A stretch of DNA of 64,000 bases from JACKHA01 sp041401985. Its GTDB lineage: Bacteria; Planctomycetota; Phycisphaerae; Phycisphaerales; UBA1924. A model generated the notes under the pieces. The model was not told where the DNA came from. It was given only the letters and a program-made list of their open reading frames with translations, and did no database searches. The stretch is from contig JAWKTE010000008.1 in the NCBI GenBank assembly GCA_041401985.1, positions 1 through 64,000 of the forward strand, in the 5' to 3' direction. The translations under genes were made by a program, and so were the position numbers. Of this stretch, positions 1-9,101 are shown piece after piece (the stretch's first letter is position 1; the number at the start of each line of letters is the position of its first letter).

Positions 1-2691
1 GGCGCGGGCGGGATCCAGGTGTTCCCGGCCAAGGACTACGGGATGCGGATCTGGCTCGACCCGGCCCGCCTGCAGGCGCGCAACCTGACGGTGATGGACG
101 TCGAGGCCGCGATCCGGGCCCAGAACGTGCAGGTGGCGGCGGGCAAGATCGGGGCCGAGCCCGCGCCCGATGGCACGGACTACGAACTGATCATCACGAC
201 GCTGGGACGCCTGACCACCGCCGAGCAGTTCGGCGACATCATCATCAAGGACGAGGGCGGGCGGCGCGTCCGCGTGCGCGACGTGGCCGACGTCGAACTC
301 GGCTCGCGCGACTACGGCACCGCGGCGACGTTCAACGGGCAGCCGGCGGCGGTGCTGGTCATCTTCCAGTTGCCGGGTGCGAACCTGGTCGACCTGACCG
401 AGCAGATGACCGCGACGCTGGAGCGCCTGCGCCCGTCGCTGCCCTCGGGCGTCGAGGGGCGGTTCTTCTACGACTCGTCGATGTTCATCCGGGCGTCGCT
501 CACCGAGGTGGTCGCGACGCTGGTCGAGGCGTTCCTGCTGGTGTTCCTGATCGTGTTCGTGTTCCTCCAGGGCCTGCGGGCCACGCTGATCCCGGCGGTC
601 GCGATCCCGGTCTCGCTGATCGGCACGTTCCTGATCATGGCGGCCCTGGGATTCTCGATCAACATGCTCACGATGCTTGGCATGGTGCTGGCGATCGGCA
701 TCGTCGTCGACGACGCGATCCTGGTGGTCGAGAACGTCGAACGCAACATGACCGAGCACCACCTGGGCGGCTACGAGGCGACTGTCCGGGCCATGCGCGA
801 GATCGTCGGGCCGATCATCGCCACGACGCTGGTGCTCATGAGCGTGTTCATCCCGACCGCGTTCCTGCCGGGCATCACGGGGCAGATGTACCGCCAGTTT
901 GCGCTGACGATCGCCGCGAGCACCGCGCTGTCGTCGGTGTGCGCGCTCACGCTCTCGCCCGCGCTGTGCGCGGTGTTCCTCAAGGCCACCCACAACCCGG
1001 ACGGCACCCGCCGCAAGGGCTTCGTCCTGTTCCGCCCCTTCCGATGGGTCGGAAACGTGTTCAACTGGGTGTTCGCCCGGATCACGTCGGCGTACACCTG
1101 GCTCATCCGCTGGTCGTGCCGCCTGGCCCCGATCCCGCTGGCGCTGTTCGCGGGCGTGATCGTGCTGTCGGGCTGGCTGTACACGCGCGTGCCCACCGGC
1201 TTCGTGCCCGAGGAGGACCTGGGCTTCGTGATGATCGACATGCAGCTGCCCGACGGGGCCTCGCTGCAGCGGACGCGCAGCGTGGTGGACCGCGTCGCGG
1301 CGCAGGTCGGGGATGTCGAGGGCGTGCAGGACGTGACCGCGATCGCCGGGTTCAGCATGCTCAACGGGCAGGGAGCCAAGAACGGCGTGGCCTGGATCGT
1401 GCTGGACCCGTGGGACGAGCGGGTGCGGACCGGGCGGGGGGTCGACGCGATCCTGGGCGAGATCCGCGGCCGCATGGCGGCGATCCAGGAGGCCCAGTTC
1501 CTGTCGTTCTCGCTCCCGGCGATCCCGGGCATCGGCAACGCCGCGGGCTACGACCTGCGCCTGCAGGACCGGGGCAACGTCGGGCGTTCGGAGATGCAGA
1601 GGGCGATCGACGCGATGGTCGGGCAGTCGATGCAGCAGGCGGGGATCCTGGCGGCGTTCAGTTCGTACCGGGCCGCGGTCCCGCAGTTGTATCTGGACAT
1701 CGACCGCGAGAAGGTGCTGCGTCTTGGCGTGCCGCTGGAAGACGTGTTCGGCACGCTGCAGGCCTCGATGGGCTCGTCGTATGTCAACGACTTCAACGAG
1801 TTCGCCCGGACGTGGCAGGTGAACGTGCAGGCGGTGCCCGAGGCGCGCCTGAGCGCCGAGGACGTGCTGCGGCTCGAGGTCCGCAACGCCGGCGGGGACA
1901 TGATCCCGATCGGCACGTTCGCCACGATCCGCGACTCGTTCGGACCGGACCAGGTCACGCGGTACAACCTCTATCCATCGGCACAACTCAACGGCATCCC
2001 GGCGCCGGGCACGTCGTCGGGCGACGCGATGGCGCTGACCGAAGCGATGGCGGCCGGCGTCCTGCCGCCGGGCGTCGGCTACGAGTGGACCGGCATGTCG
2101 TACCAGGAGAAACTCCAGACCGGCCAGAGCGGGATGGTGTTCATCCTGGGCGTGGTCATGGTGTTCCTGATTCTGGCGGCCCAGTACGAGAGTTGGACGA
2201 CGCCGATCGCCGTGGTCCTGAGCGTGCCCTTGGTCGTGCTGGGGGCGGTCGCGGCGATCAACATCCGCGGGCTGGACAACAACGTGTTCACGCAGATCGG
2301 GCTGGTGCTGCTCATCGGGCTGGGGGCCAAGAACGCGATCCTGATCGTGGAGTTTGCGCGCGAGGCGCGGGCCGGGGGGGCGAAGATCATCGACGCCGCG
2401 GTGTCGGCGGCCCGCACGCGGTTCCGCCCGATCCTCATGACGTCCTTCGCGTTCATCCTGGGCGTGACGCCGCTACTGACCGCGACCGGGGCCGGGGCCG
2501 CTGGACGGCGTTCGCTGGGCACGGTGGTGTTCGGCGGGATGATCGGGGTGACGGTGCTGGGGCTGCTGTTCACGCCGGTGCTGTATGTGGTGGTGACCGC
2601 GACGGTGGACGGCGTGCTGCGGCTGATGGGGCGGACGCCGAAGGCAGCGGCTGTGGCCGCGGCGTCGGCCAAGGCCGAGCCGGCGGCCTGA
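1..2691 (+). CDS. RND-family multidrug efflux permease (5' truncated by window edge)
   Basis: Inner-membrane proton-driven efflux pump subunit of the HAE1/AcrB class, which normally works with a periplasmic adaptor and an outer-membrane channel. The reading frame is open from base 1 and already begins inside the porter domain (GIQVFPAKDYGMRIWLDP matches the AcrB segment near residue 175), so roughly 170 N-terminal residues lie outside the window. Visible features are the first transmembrane block, with the charged helix GIVVDDAILVVENVERN that carries the two Asp residues of the proton relay, a second porter half, and the second membrane block ending in IGLGAKNAILIVEFAREA. The C-terminus is a short Ala-rich tail. 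An adaptor gene would be expected upstream. Family assignment is very secure; the substrate cannot be told. Confidence 0.96.
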   Translation, partial: GAGGIQVFPAKDYGMRIWLDPARLQARNLTVMDVEAAIRAQNVQVAAGKIGAEPAPDGTDYELIITTLGRLTTAEQFGDIIIKDEGGRRVRVRDVADVELGSRDYGTAATFNGQPAAVLVIFQLPGANLVDLTEQMTATLERLRPSLPSGVEGRFFYDSSMFIRASLTEVVATLVEAFLLVFLIVFVFLQGLRATLIPAVAIPVSLIGTFLIMAALGFSINMLTMLGMVLAIGIVVDDAILVVENVERNMTEHHLGGYEATVRAMREIVGPIIATTLVLMSVFIPTAFLPGITGQMYRQFALTIAASTALSSVCALTLSPALCAVFLKATHNPDGTRRKGFVLFRPFRWVGNVFNWVFARITSAYTWLIRWSCRLAPIPLALFAGVIVLSGWLYTRVPTGFVPEEDLGFVMIDMQLPDGASLQRTRSVVDRVAAQVGDVEGVQDVTAIAGFSMLNGQGAKNGVAWIVLDPWDERVRTGRGVDAILGEIRGRMAAIQEAQFLSFSLPAIPGIGNAAGYDLRLQDRGNVGRSEMQRAIDAMVGQSMQQAGILAAFSSYRAAVPQLYLDIDREKVLRLGVPLEDVFGTLQASMGSSYVNDFNEFARTWQVNVQAVPEARLSAEDVLRLEVRNAGGDMIPIGTFATIRDSFGPDQVTRYNLYPSAQLNGIPAPGTSSGDAMALTEAMAAGVLPPGVGYEWTGMSYQEKLQTGQSGMVFILGVVMVFLILAAQYESWTTPIAVVLSVPLVVLGAVAAINIRGLDNNVFTQIGLVLLIGLGAKNAILIVEFAREARAGGAKIIDAAVSAARTRFRPILMTSFAFILGVTPLLTATGAGAAGRRSLGTVVFGGMIGVTVLGLLFTPVLYVVVTATVDGVLRLMGRTPKAAAVAAASAKAEPAA

Positions 2692-2752
2692 CGGCGATGG
2701 TGGCGTTCACGCTCCGCGCGTCGCTACGATCCGCCGCACGCACGAACACGCC

Positions 2753-2839
2753 GGTGGGGTGGCCGAGTGGTTGAAGGCGCCGGTCTTGAAAACCGGTAGA
2801 CCCGTCAGGGTTTCACGGGTTCGAATCCCGTCCCCACCG
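2753..2839 (+). tRNA. tRNA-Ser (anticodon UGA)
   Basis: The acceptor arm GGTGGGG (2753-2759) pairs with CCCCACC (2832-2838), followed by discriminator G. The anticodon stem CCGGT/ACCGG encloses the loop CTTGAAA with anticodon TGA at 2787-2789, reading UCA serine codons. A long variable arm (about 2796-2813) and a T arm with GGTTCGAATCC are present, as expected for a class II serine tRNA. CCA is not encoded. It lies 61 bases after the RND gene. Confidence 0.97.
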
Positions 2840-2862
2840 CTTCGATTCCGGTCTGATTCGTG

Positions 2863-3705
2863 TCAGCGCCGACGCCGCCCGCCGCGCAGTGCCGCGCCCG
2901 CGAGCGCGACGAAGCCCGCCGGCCCGGGCACGGGCGTGGCTTCCAGGCGGAAGTCGTCGAACGCCATCGACGGGATGCCGTCGCTGCCGACGAAGGCGAT
3001 GGCGATGTAGCGGTTGGCCAGGTTCCCCGGCAGCACCGCGGGCGTGGTCACTTCGAGCCAGTAGGGCAGCATCTGCCCCTCGCTGGCCAGCGGCGGGATG
3101 ATCCCCTGGGTCTGGGCGAGCAGCGAGCCGCTCGACGTGTTGAACACCAGTGTCTGGAGGTCCGGCGCGCCGTACAGGCCGACGTACACGCCCTCCTGCG
3201 ACTCGAACCGCCCGAATCCGGCCAGGAACGTCAGGCGGTACGTCGTCGATGGCTGGATCAGCACGGGCAGCGTCTGCTGCATCGGGGCGTTCTGGCCCCA
3301 CGCAACGTGCTCGCCCGAATACCCGGACAGATACGCCACGCCCGGCTGGACCTCGTGCGGCCTCAGCGCGCCCACGCGGATCGTCGCGCCCGGGTTGTTC
3401 GGCGGCGGCAGGTTCGATCGCCACCCCTCGACCTCGACTCTGTCGGCGAACTGGGGGCCGGCGAAGAAGTTGGGGCGCGTCCCGACCGGCACACCCGCCC
3501 CGCCCGCGCCGTTGGTGATCTCGCCGACCGCCAGCGGGCGCGAGACCGCCTCGAACCCGGGGTTGATGATCGGCAGCACCTCGGCGCTCGCCGCCGCGCC
3601 CGCCGCGGCGACGAACATCGCTGCCGCAACGATTCGCGCCGCACGCGAACGACTCGCCGAGCATCCCGCGGGCAGGCCCGCGCCAAAAAAGCCTTGATGT
3701 GGCAC
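2863..3705 (-). CDS. Exported PEP-CTERM-type protein, possible HpiC1/jelly-roll-like domain
   Basis: A 280-residue secreted protein of unknown function. I chose the GTG at 3705 because GGGAGG sits 8 bases upstream. The N-terminus has basic residues followed by an Ala-rich hydrophobic stretch ending ASA, a good signal peptide. The C-terminus is Pro-Gly, a short hydrophobic segment and RRRR, the sorting tail shared with other genes in this window. The middle begins with a NPGFE motif followed by a conserved-looking GWR, and later has TTYRLTFLAGFG and FDDFRLEA. This resembles beta-sandwich domains of the HpiC1 or carbohydrate-binding type, but that link is inference. It converges on tRNA-Ser, with only 23 bases between. 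Confidence 0.8.
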   Translation of the reverse strand: MPHQGFFGAGLPAGCSASRSRAARIVAAAMFVAAAGAAASAEVLPIINPGFEAVSRPLAVGEITNGAGGAGVPVGTRPNFFAGPQFADRVEVEGWRSNLPPPNNPGATIRVGALRPHEVQPGVAYLSGYSGEHVAWGQNAPMQQTLPVLIQPSTTYRLTFLAGFGRFESQEGVYVGLYGAPDLQTLVFNTSSGSLLAQTQGIIPPLASEGQMLPYWLEVTTPAVLPGNLANRYIAIAFVGSDGIPSMAFDDFRLEATPVPGPAGFVALAGAALRGGRRRR

Positions 3706-3836
3706 CGCTGCGACCTCCCCAAACCCCACGGACCCGACGCGGCCGCCCACGCTCGGCGGCGTCCGCGTGGTTTGAACGTACATCACGGACGGGGAAGGAA
3801 CCAGCGATCGCCCGGCATCGGTTACACAACCGAGAC

Positions 3837-4403
3837 TCAGCCGCCCGAAGCCGCGGGCTCGGGCTGCTGCTCGTCGGCGCCTTCGGGAACGGCCGGCGGA
3901 TCCGCCGGCGGGTCGGCGTCGGGGTCCGTCGGCACCGCCTCGCCCCGTCCGGCCTCCGCCCTCGCGGCGTCGAGGAACGCGATCAGCTCGTCGATGCCCA
4001 TCGCCCCGTAGTGCGTCGCGACAACCCGCTCGCCCGCGACCACGACCGTGGCCGGGAACTGGTCGACCCCGATTGACTCGATCTGTTCGTCGTCGGCGCC
4101 CCACTTGAGGTACGCGGCTCCGGCATTGGCGTCCACCCACTCGGCAAGCCGCGGGTCGGACAACGCCCCCCGCTTGTACATCTGGCACGCCAGGCAGTAA
4201 TCGGCCGTCACCACCGCCACCGCCAGGCCCGTCGGTTGCACCGCGCGGGCCTGCTCGAGCGTCCGCGACCCGGCGAACGCGCTCGGCACCGGGGCGACCC
4301 AGAACAGCGCCACCAGCACCACCGCGACAATCACGAGATCGACCAGTCCGAACAGCACCCAGAACACGGGCGGGATCCGTCGCTTCGTCGCGGCCTCGGC
4401 CAT
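3837..4403 (-). CDS. Membrane-anchored thioredoxin-fold protein
   Basis: A 188-residue protein with one N-terminal membrane segment (about residues 11-35) and a thioredoxin-like domain. The redox motif is TADYCLACQMYKRG, a CxxC (CLAC) in the position of the thioredoxin active site. A cis-Pro-like turn DQFPATVVV follows, as in DsbD C-terminal and DsbE-like proteins. The acidic Pro-rich tail (PTDPDADPPADPP) is probably disordered. The start at 4403 is supported by AAGGAG 8 bases upstream. It probably acts as an envelope disulfide reductase or oxidase, but the partner is not visible. It is divergent from the cyclophilin gene across about 194 bases. Confidence 0.85.
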   Translation of the reverse strand: MAEAATKRRIPPVFWVLFGLVDLVIVAVVLVALFWVAPVPSAFAGSRTLEQARAVQPTGLAVAVVTADYCLACQMYKRGALSDPRLAEWVDANAGAAYLKWGADDEQIESIGVDQFPATVVVAGERVVATHYGAMGIDELIAFLDAARAEAGRGEAVPTDPDADPPADPPAVPEGADEQQPEPAASGG

Positions 4404-4597
4404 GAGGGAGTCTCCTTTCGACTCTGTGTGCAGCGGCACGATAGGGGACGGGCCAAACCGACACGCCGCGCGAAGTGTTCCCGCCCTGCTGGCATCGGTT
4501 TGTGTCCGCGAATCGGCGGGGCCAGGCGTTCGGTATAGTGCCAACGCCAGTCTCGCCGCGTTTCCCGCTTCGCTCGGCACCAACGGAACCACTCCGG

Positions 4598-5395
4598 ATG
4601 AACCATCGCGCCCCACTCGCCGCTTCGATCGGGCTCGCCCTTGGCGCCTGCCTGCTCGCTCTGGGATGCCGCACCGCGCCGACTCCCGGCGACGACGAGC
4701 CGGTCTACGTCCGCATGGACACCACGCTCGGCCCGATCGTCGTCGAACTCGACCCGGCCCACGCCCCGATCTCCGTCGCGAACTTCCTCGCCTACGTCGA
4801 CGCCCAGGAGTACGACAACACGATCTTCCACCGCGTCGTGGCCAACTTTGTCATCCAGGGCGGCGGGTACTCGCCCGACCGCACCGAACTGCCCGACCGC
4901 GGCACCATCCGCAACGAGTGGCTCAGCGGCCTCCAGAACGAGCGCGGCACCATCGCCATGGCCCGCGAGGCCGAGCCCCACACCGCCACCCGCCAGTGGT
5001 ACATCAACCTCGTGGACAACCCCAAACTCGACACGGCGCGTCCGCAGACCGGCAACGCGGGATACGCGGTGTTCGGGCGGGTCGTCTCGGGGCTGGATGT
5101 GGTCGACGCCATCGGGCGGCTGCCGACGCGAGCGCGCGGGGCCGGGTTCGAGAACCTGCCGGTGGACGTGCCGGTGGTTCTGACGATCCGGCGTATCGAC
5201 GACCCGGACGCCCCGGCCCCCACGCCAGAGCCCGCGCCGACCGAAACCCAGCCCGACGAGCCGGAGTCGGCTCAGCCCGCCGGCGATGTTGATCCGGAGC
5301 CAACGGGCGGCGATTCTCCGACGCAGGCCGACGAACCGGGTGGGGGCCAGCCGGACCAGCCGGGCGAGCCCGCCGCTCCACGGACGGGCCGATAA
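4598..5395 (+). CDS. Lipoprotein cyclophilin-type peptidyl-prolyl cis-trans isomerase
   Basis: Catalyses cis/trans isomerisation of prolyl bonds in exported proteins. The 265-residue product starts with a lipoprotein signal whose lipobox is LLALGC (Cys at about 24). The cyclophilin core begins TTLGPIVVELDPAHAPISVANF and contains the active-site FHRVVANFVIQGG, with the catalytic Arg after Phe-His. It also has a Gln-Trp-Tyr-Ile-Asn segment and the FGRVVSGLDVVDAI signature. The last 65 residues are Pro/Glu/Asp-rich low-complexity sequence that I cannot assign. The adjacent thioredoxin-fold protein suggests shared envelope protein folding, which is inference. Confidence 0.93.
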   Translation: MNHRAPLAASIGLALGACLLALGCRTAPTPGDDEPVYVRMDTTLGPIVVELDPAHAPISVANFLAYVDAQEYDNTIFHRVVANFVIQGGGYSPDRTELPDRGTIRNEWLSGLQNERGTIAMAREAEPHTATRQWYINLVDNPKLDTARPQTGNAGYAVFGRVVSGLDVVDAIGRLPTRARGAGFENLPVDVPVVLTIRRIDDPDAPAPTPEPAPTETQPDEPESAQPAGDVDPEPTGGDSPTQADEPGGGQPDQPGEPAAPRTGR

Positions 5396-5575
5396 ACCCG
5401 GCTCGTCCCCCGTTCCAGCGTTCCGGGCGGCCGCCAGGGTGCGGTGGCGGGCTTGCCACCCCCCACATTCTGGTTGCTGGCGTGCGGATTGACTTGCCAC
5501 CGGCTTGTCACTCTGGGATGATTTGCTCTGGACGTTCTACCGCCGCCGACGCGGCCGCAAAGAGGGAGCAAGACA

Positions 5576-7204
5576 ATGAGGATCGTTGCGATCGTCGCGC
5601 TGTGCGGTGTGGCCGCGTGCGCCCAGGCCCAAAACCGGACCATCACCGGCGTCAACAACAACCTGCTGAACCCCACGATGGGCTCGACGGGCGCGGACCT
5701 CCCGCGCGGCGCCAGCGGCCCGCACTATGCCGACGGGATCGGTTCGCTGATCGACCGCGGCAACCCGCGGATGATCTCCAACGCCCTCTCGGCCCAGTCG
5801 GCCTCGGCCCTGGGCAACAGCCGCAACCTGTCGTCCTGGACGTGGCAGTGGGGCCAGTTCCTGGACCACGACTTCGCGTTGGTCGACGAGGGCACCACCG
5901 AGTACATGCCCATCGCCGTGCCGGCCGGCGACCCCCACTTCGACCCCATGAACACCGGCACGGTGTCGATCGACTTCTTCCGCTCGGTGCACACCGGCGG
6001 CGTCAGCACCCCCCGCACCCACGCCAACTCGCTCACCCACTGGCTCGACGGATCCCAGGTCTACGGCTCGGACAACCTCCGGGCCACGACATTGCGCGAG
6101 GGCGCGGGCGGGCGCATGGCGACCAGCGCCGGCGGGTTCCTGCCCTACAACACCTCGGGTATCCACAACCTGCCGACCAACGCCCCGAACCTGTTTCTGG
6201 GCGGCGATGTCCGGGCCAACGAGCAGGTGGGGCTGACCTCGACCCACACCCTTTTCGTCCGCGAGCACAACCGCCTCGCCGGGCTGATCGAGGCCGCCAA
6301 CCCGACCTGGACCGATGAGCAGATCTACCAGCGGGCCCGCAAACTGGTCGGGGCCGAGATCCAGGCCATCACCTACAACGAGTGGCTCCCGGCGGTGCTG
6401 GGGTCCAACGCCCCGGGCACCTACGCGGGCTACAACGACCAACTGGACGGCAGCATCCGCACCGAGTTTTCGTCGGCCGCGTTCCGCATCGGGCACACGC
6501 TGCTCAACAGCCAGCTGCTCCGCGTGGATGCGGGCGGCTCGACCTACGCGGGCGGGCACCTGACGCTGGCCCAGTCGTTCTTCCAGCCGCAGATCGTCGT
6601 CGAGCCCGGCTCGATGGAGGCGATCCTCCGCGGCCTCGGCTACCAGCAGGCCAACACGGTCGACACCCAGGTGATCGACGAGGTCCGCAACCTGCTCTTC
6701 GGCGTGGCCCCCGGGTCGCCCGTGCGCGATCTGATCGCCACGAACCTCCAGCGCGGGCGTGACCACGGCCTGCCCGACTACAACACGCTCCGCGAGGACT
6801 ACGGCCTGCCGCGTGTCACCACCTTCGCCGAGATCTCCTCCGACCCGGCTGTCGCTCAGGCCCTTGAGGACGTCTACGGCTCGGTCGACAATATCGACCC
6901 GTGGATGGGCCTGTTCTCCGAGGACCACCTGCCCGACTGCGCCATGGGCCTGACCGCCACCACGATCTTCGTGGACCAGTTCACCCGCCTGCGCGAGGGC
7001 GACCGCTACTTCTACCTCAACGACGCCAGCCTCACGCCGGACGAACTGGCGTTCCTCGAGGGCGTGCGCCTCGGCGACATCCTCCGCCTGAACTTCGGGA
7101 TCACCGACTTCACTGGCAGCGTGTTCCACGCGATCCCGGCGCCGGGCTCGCTCGCGCTGCTGGGTGTGGCGGGCGTGCTGGGCGCGCGTCGCCGCCGGGC
7201 CTGA
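5576..7204 (+). CDS. Secreted animal-type heme peroxidase with PEP-CTERM tail (copy 1)
   Basis: A 542-residue member of the peroxidase-cyclooxygenase superfamily (myeloperoxidase/peroxidasin type), expected to use H2O2 to oxidise halides or organic substrates outside the cell. A signal peptide (AACAQAQ) is followed by the catalytic domain. The distal motif QFLDHDF gives Asp97 and His98 (Asp94/His95 of myeloperoxidase). GDVRANE gives the distal Arg213 and Glu216, the residue esterified to heme in mammalian enzymes. REHNR follows, and FRIGHTLL gives the proximal His307. A Ca-binding-like loop and RGRDHGLPDYN are also present. The C-terminus has Pro-Gly, a hydrophobic stretch and RRRRA. An AGAGGGAG-like ribosome site lies upstream. 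All key residues are present, so it is probably active. Confidence 0.95.
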   Translation: MRIVAIVALCGVAACAQAQNRTITGVNNNLLNPTMGSTGADLPRGASGPHYADGIGSLIDRGNPRMISNALSAQSASALGNSRNLSSWTWQWGQFLDHDFALVDEGTTEYMPIAVPAGDPHFDPMNTGTVSIDFFRSVHTGGVSTPRTHANSLTHWLDGSQVYGSDNLRATTLREGAGGRMATSAGGFLPYNTSGIHNLPTNAPNLFLGGDVRANEQVGLTSTHTLFVREHNRLAGLIEAANPTWTDEQIYQRARKLVGAEIQAITYNEWLPAVLGSNAPGTYAGYNDQLDGSIRTEFSSAAFRIGHTLLNSQLLRVDAGGSTYAGGHLTLAQSFFQPQIVVEPGSMEAILRGLGYQQANTVDTQVIDEVRNLLFGVAPGSPVRDLIATNLQRGRDHGLPDYNTLREDYGLPRVTTFAEISSDPAVAQALEDVYGSVDNIDPWMGLFSEDHLPDCAMGLTATTIFVDQFTRLREGDRYFYLNDASLTPDELAFLEGVRLGDILRLNFGITDFTGSVFHAIPAPGSLALLGVAGVLGARRRRA

Positions 7205-7315
7205 TCGACGCCCTGCGCGAAGGGGCGTGGCTGGGCCGACGGGCCGCGCGGTCTGATAACCGCGGCGGCCGCCGCCGGTGCCCCTTGCCGAGTTTCGCCA
7301 TCCCAACCAGGCACA

Positions 7316-7350
7316 CGCCGCCCCCGATCCGATCGGGGGCGGCGTTGTTT
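7316..7350 (+). terminator. Intrinsic terminator after peroxidase copy 1
   Basis: The arms CGCCGCCCCC (7316-7325) and GGGGGCGGCG (7335-7344) form a perfect GC hairpin around GATCCGATC, and a T-rich run (TTGTTT) follows immediately. It lies about 110 bases after the first peroxidase stop and before the second gene, so the two copies are probably separate transcription units. Confidence 0.75.
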
Positions 7351-7438
7351 CTGTTCGTGCCCGTGGCAGAGTTCTGTCACACCGCTCCGCCGACGCGGGG
7401 CGGGGTCCGCAAACGGACCGCCAGAAGGAGGGGCCGAG

Positions 7439-9058
7439 ATGAAGACGGTGGCACTGCTCACGATCTGCGGGATGGCGGCCTGTGCGCACGCGCAGTACCG
7501 CTCGATCGACGGCACCGGGAACAACCTGCTCAGCCCCCAGATGGGCTGCGTCGGCTCGGAACTCATCCGCGGCGCGAGCGGCGCCTACTACGCCGACGGC
7601 ATCGGCCAGCCGATCGCCGGCCCCAACGTGCGGACCATCTCGAACCTGCTCGGCGCCCAGACGCCCGCGGGCCTGGGCAACGCGCGGAACCTCTCGTCCT
7701 GGGCGTGGCAGTGGGGGCAGTTCATCGACCACGACTTCACGCTCATCGACGAGGGCGCCGAGGCCATGAACATCGCGATACCCACGGGCGATCCGGTGTT
7801 CGACCCGATGGGCACGGGCACGGCGGTGATGCCCTTCCACCGCTCGGCGTTCACCCAGGGCGTGACGACGCCGCGCCAGCACGCCAACGCGATCACGCAC
7901 TGGATCGACGGGTCGAACGTGTACGGCTCCGACACCACACGGGCCACGGCGCTGCGCGAGGGCGTCGGCGGACGCCTGGCCACATCCACGGGCGACATGA
8001 TGCCGTACAACACGGGCGGGCTGCCGAACGCCGGCGGGCCGAGCCCGACGATGCATCTGGGCGGGGACATCCGCGCCAACGAGCAGACGGGCCTGCTCGC
8101 GACCCACACGCTGTTCGTCCGCGAGCACAACCGCATCGCGGGCCTCATCGGCGCGGCCAACCCGGGCATGGGCGACGAGGAGATCTACCAGAGGGCCCGA
8201 CGCATGGTCGGGGCCGAGATCCAGGCGATCACCTACAACGAGTGGCTCCCTGCCATGCTCGGCGGGCACGGGCTTGGTTCCTATGCCGGGTACAACGACC
8301 AGACCGACGCGAGCATCGACACGAACTTCTCGACCGCCGCGTTCCGCATCGGGCACACGATGCTCAACGACCAGTTGCTGCGTGTCGAGCACGGGGGCGC
8401 GGCGTACGCGGGAGGGCACCTGTCCTTGTTCCAGTCGTTCTTCAACCCGTCGGTGCTGGCCGAGCCGGGTTCGTTCGACGCCGTGCTCCGCGGCCTGGCG
8501 TACCAGGAGGCCAACGAGGTCGACACCCAGATGATCGATGGCGTCCGCAACCTGCTCTTCGGCGGCACGAGCGGACGCGACCTCTTGGCACTGAATCTCC
8601 AGCGCGGGCGCGACCACGGCATCCCGGACTACAACACGCTCCGCGAGGACTATGGCCTGGCCGCCGTCACGTCGTTCGATCAGATCACGTCCGACCCCGC
8701 GCTCGCGGCGGCCCTGGAGGCCGCGTACGGCGACGTGGACGCCATCGACGCGTGGATCGGCCTGTTCGCCGAGGACCATCTGGCCGGGGCAAGCATGGGC
8801 CAGACCAGCGCCGCGATCTTCCGCGACCAGTTCGGGCGGCTCCGCGAGGGCGACCGGTTCTTCTATCTGAACGACCCCAACCTCTCGCCGGAGGAACTCG
8901 CGTTCTTGGCCGACCTGCGCCTCGGCGACATCATCGCGCTCAACACCGGCATCACCGACCTGTCGGGCGGCAGCGTGTTCTTCACGGTGCCGACACCGGG
9001 GGCGATGGGCGTGCTGGCGATGGCGGGGGGGCTGTCGGCGCGGCGGAGGCGTCGCTGA
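7439..9058 (+). CDS. Secreted animal-type heme peroxidase with PEP-CTERM tail (copy 2)
   Basis: A 539-residue paralogue of the preceding gene, colinear over its whole length. It keeps the distal Asp97-His98 (QFIDHDF), the Arg212/Glu215 pair (GDIRANE), REHNR, the proximal His306 (FRIGHTML) and RGRDHGIPDYN. The signal peptide ends AACAHAQ. The tail is PTPGAMGVLAMAGGLSARRRRR, again sorting-signal-like. The start is fixed by AAGGAGG 9 bases before the ATG. The gene is a tandem duplicate, but silent and amino-acid differences are spread throughout, so the duplication does not look very recent. The substrate is unknown; the usual roles of this family are oxidative defence or cross-linking. Confidence 0.95.
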   Translation: MKTVALLTICGMAACAHAQYRSIDGTGNNLLSPQMGCVGSELIRGASGAYYADGIGQPIAGPNVRTISNLLGAQTPAGLGNARNLSSWAWQWGQFIDHDFTLIDEGAEAMNIAIPTGDPVFDPMGTGTAVMPFHRSAFTQGVTTPRQHANAITHWIDGSNVYGSDTTRATALREGVGGRLATSTGDMMPYNTGGLPNAGGPSPTMHLGGDIRANEQTGLLATHTLFVREHNRIAGLIGAANPGMGDEEIYQRARRMVGAEIQAITYNEWLPAMLGGHGLGSYAGYNDQTDASIDTNFSTAAFRIGHTMLNDQLLRVEHGGAAYAGGHLSLFQSFFNPSVLAEPGSFDAVLRGLAYQEANEVDTQMIDGVRNLLFGGTSGRDLLALNLQRGRDHGIPDYNTLREDYGLAAVTSFDQITSDPALAAALEAAYGDVDAIDAWIGLFAEDHLAGASMGQTSAAIFRDQFGRLREGDRFFYLNDPNLSPEELAFLADLRLGDIIALNTGITDLSGGSVFFTVPTPGAMGVLAMAGGLSARRRRR

Positions 9059-9101
9059 GAACCGATCGAACGGAGAGAACGCGGGGCGCGGGCGGGCCGC
9101 G

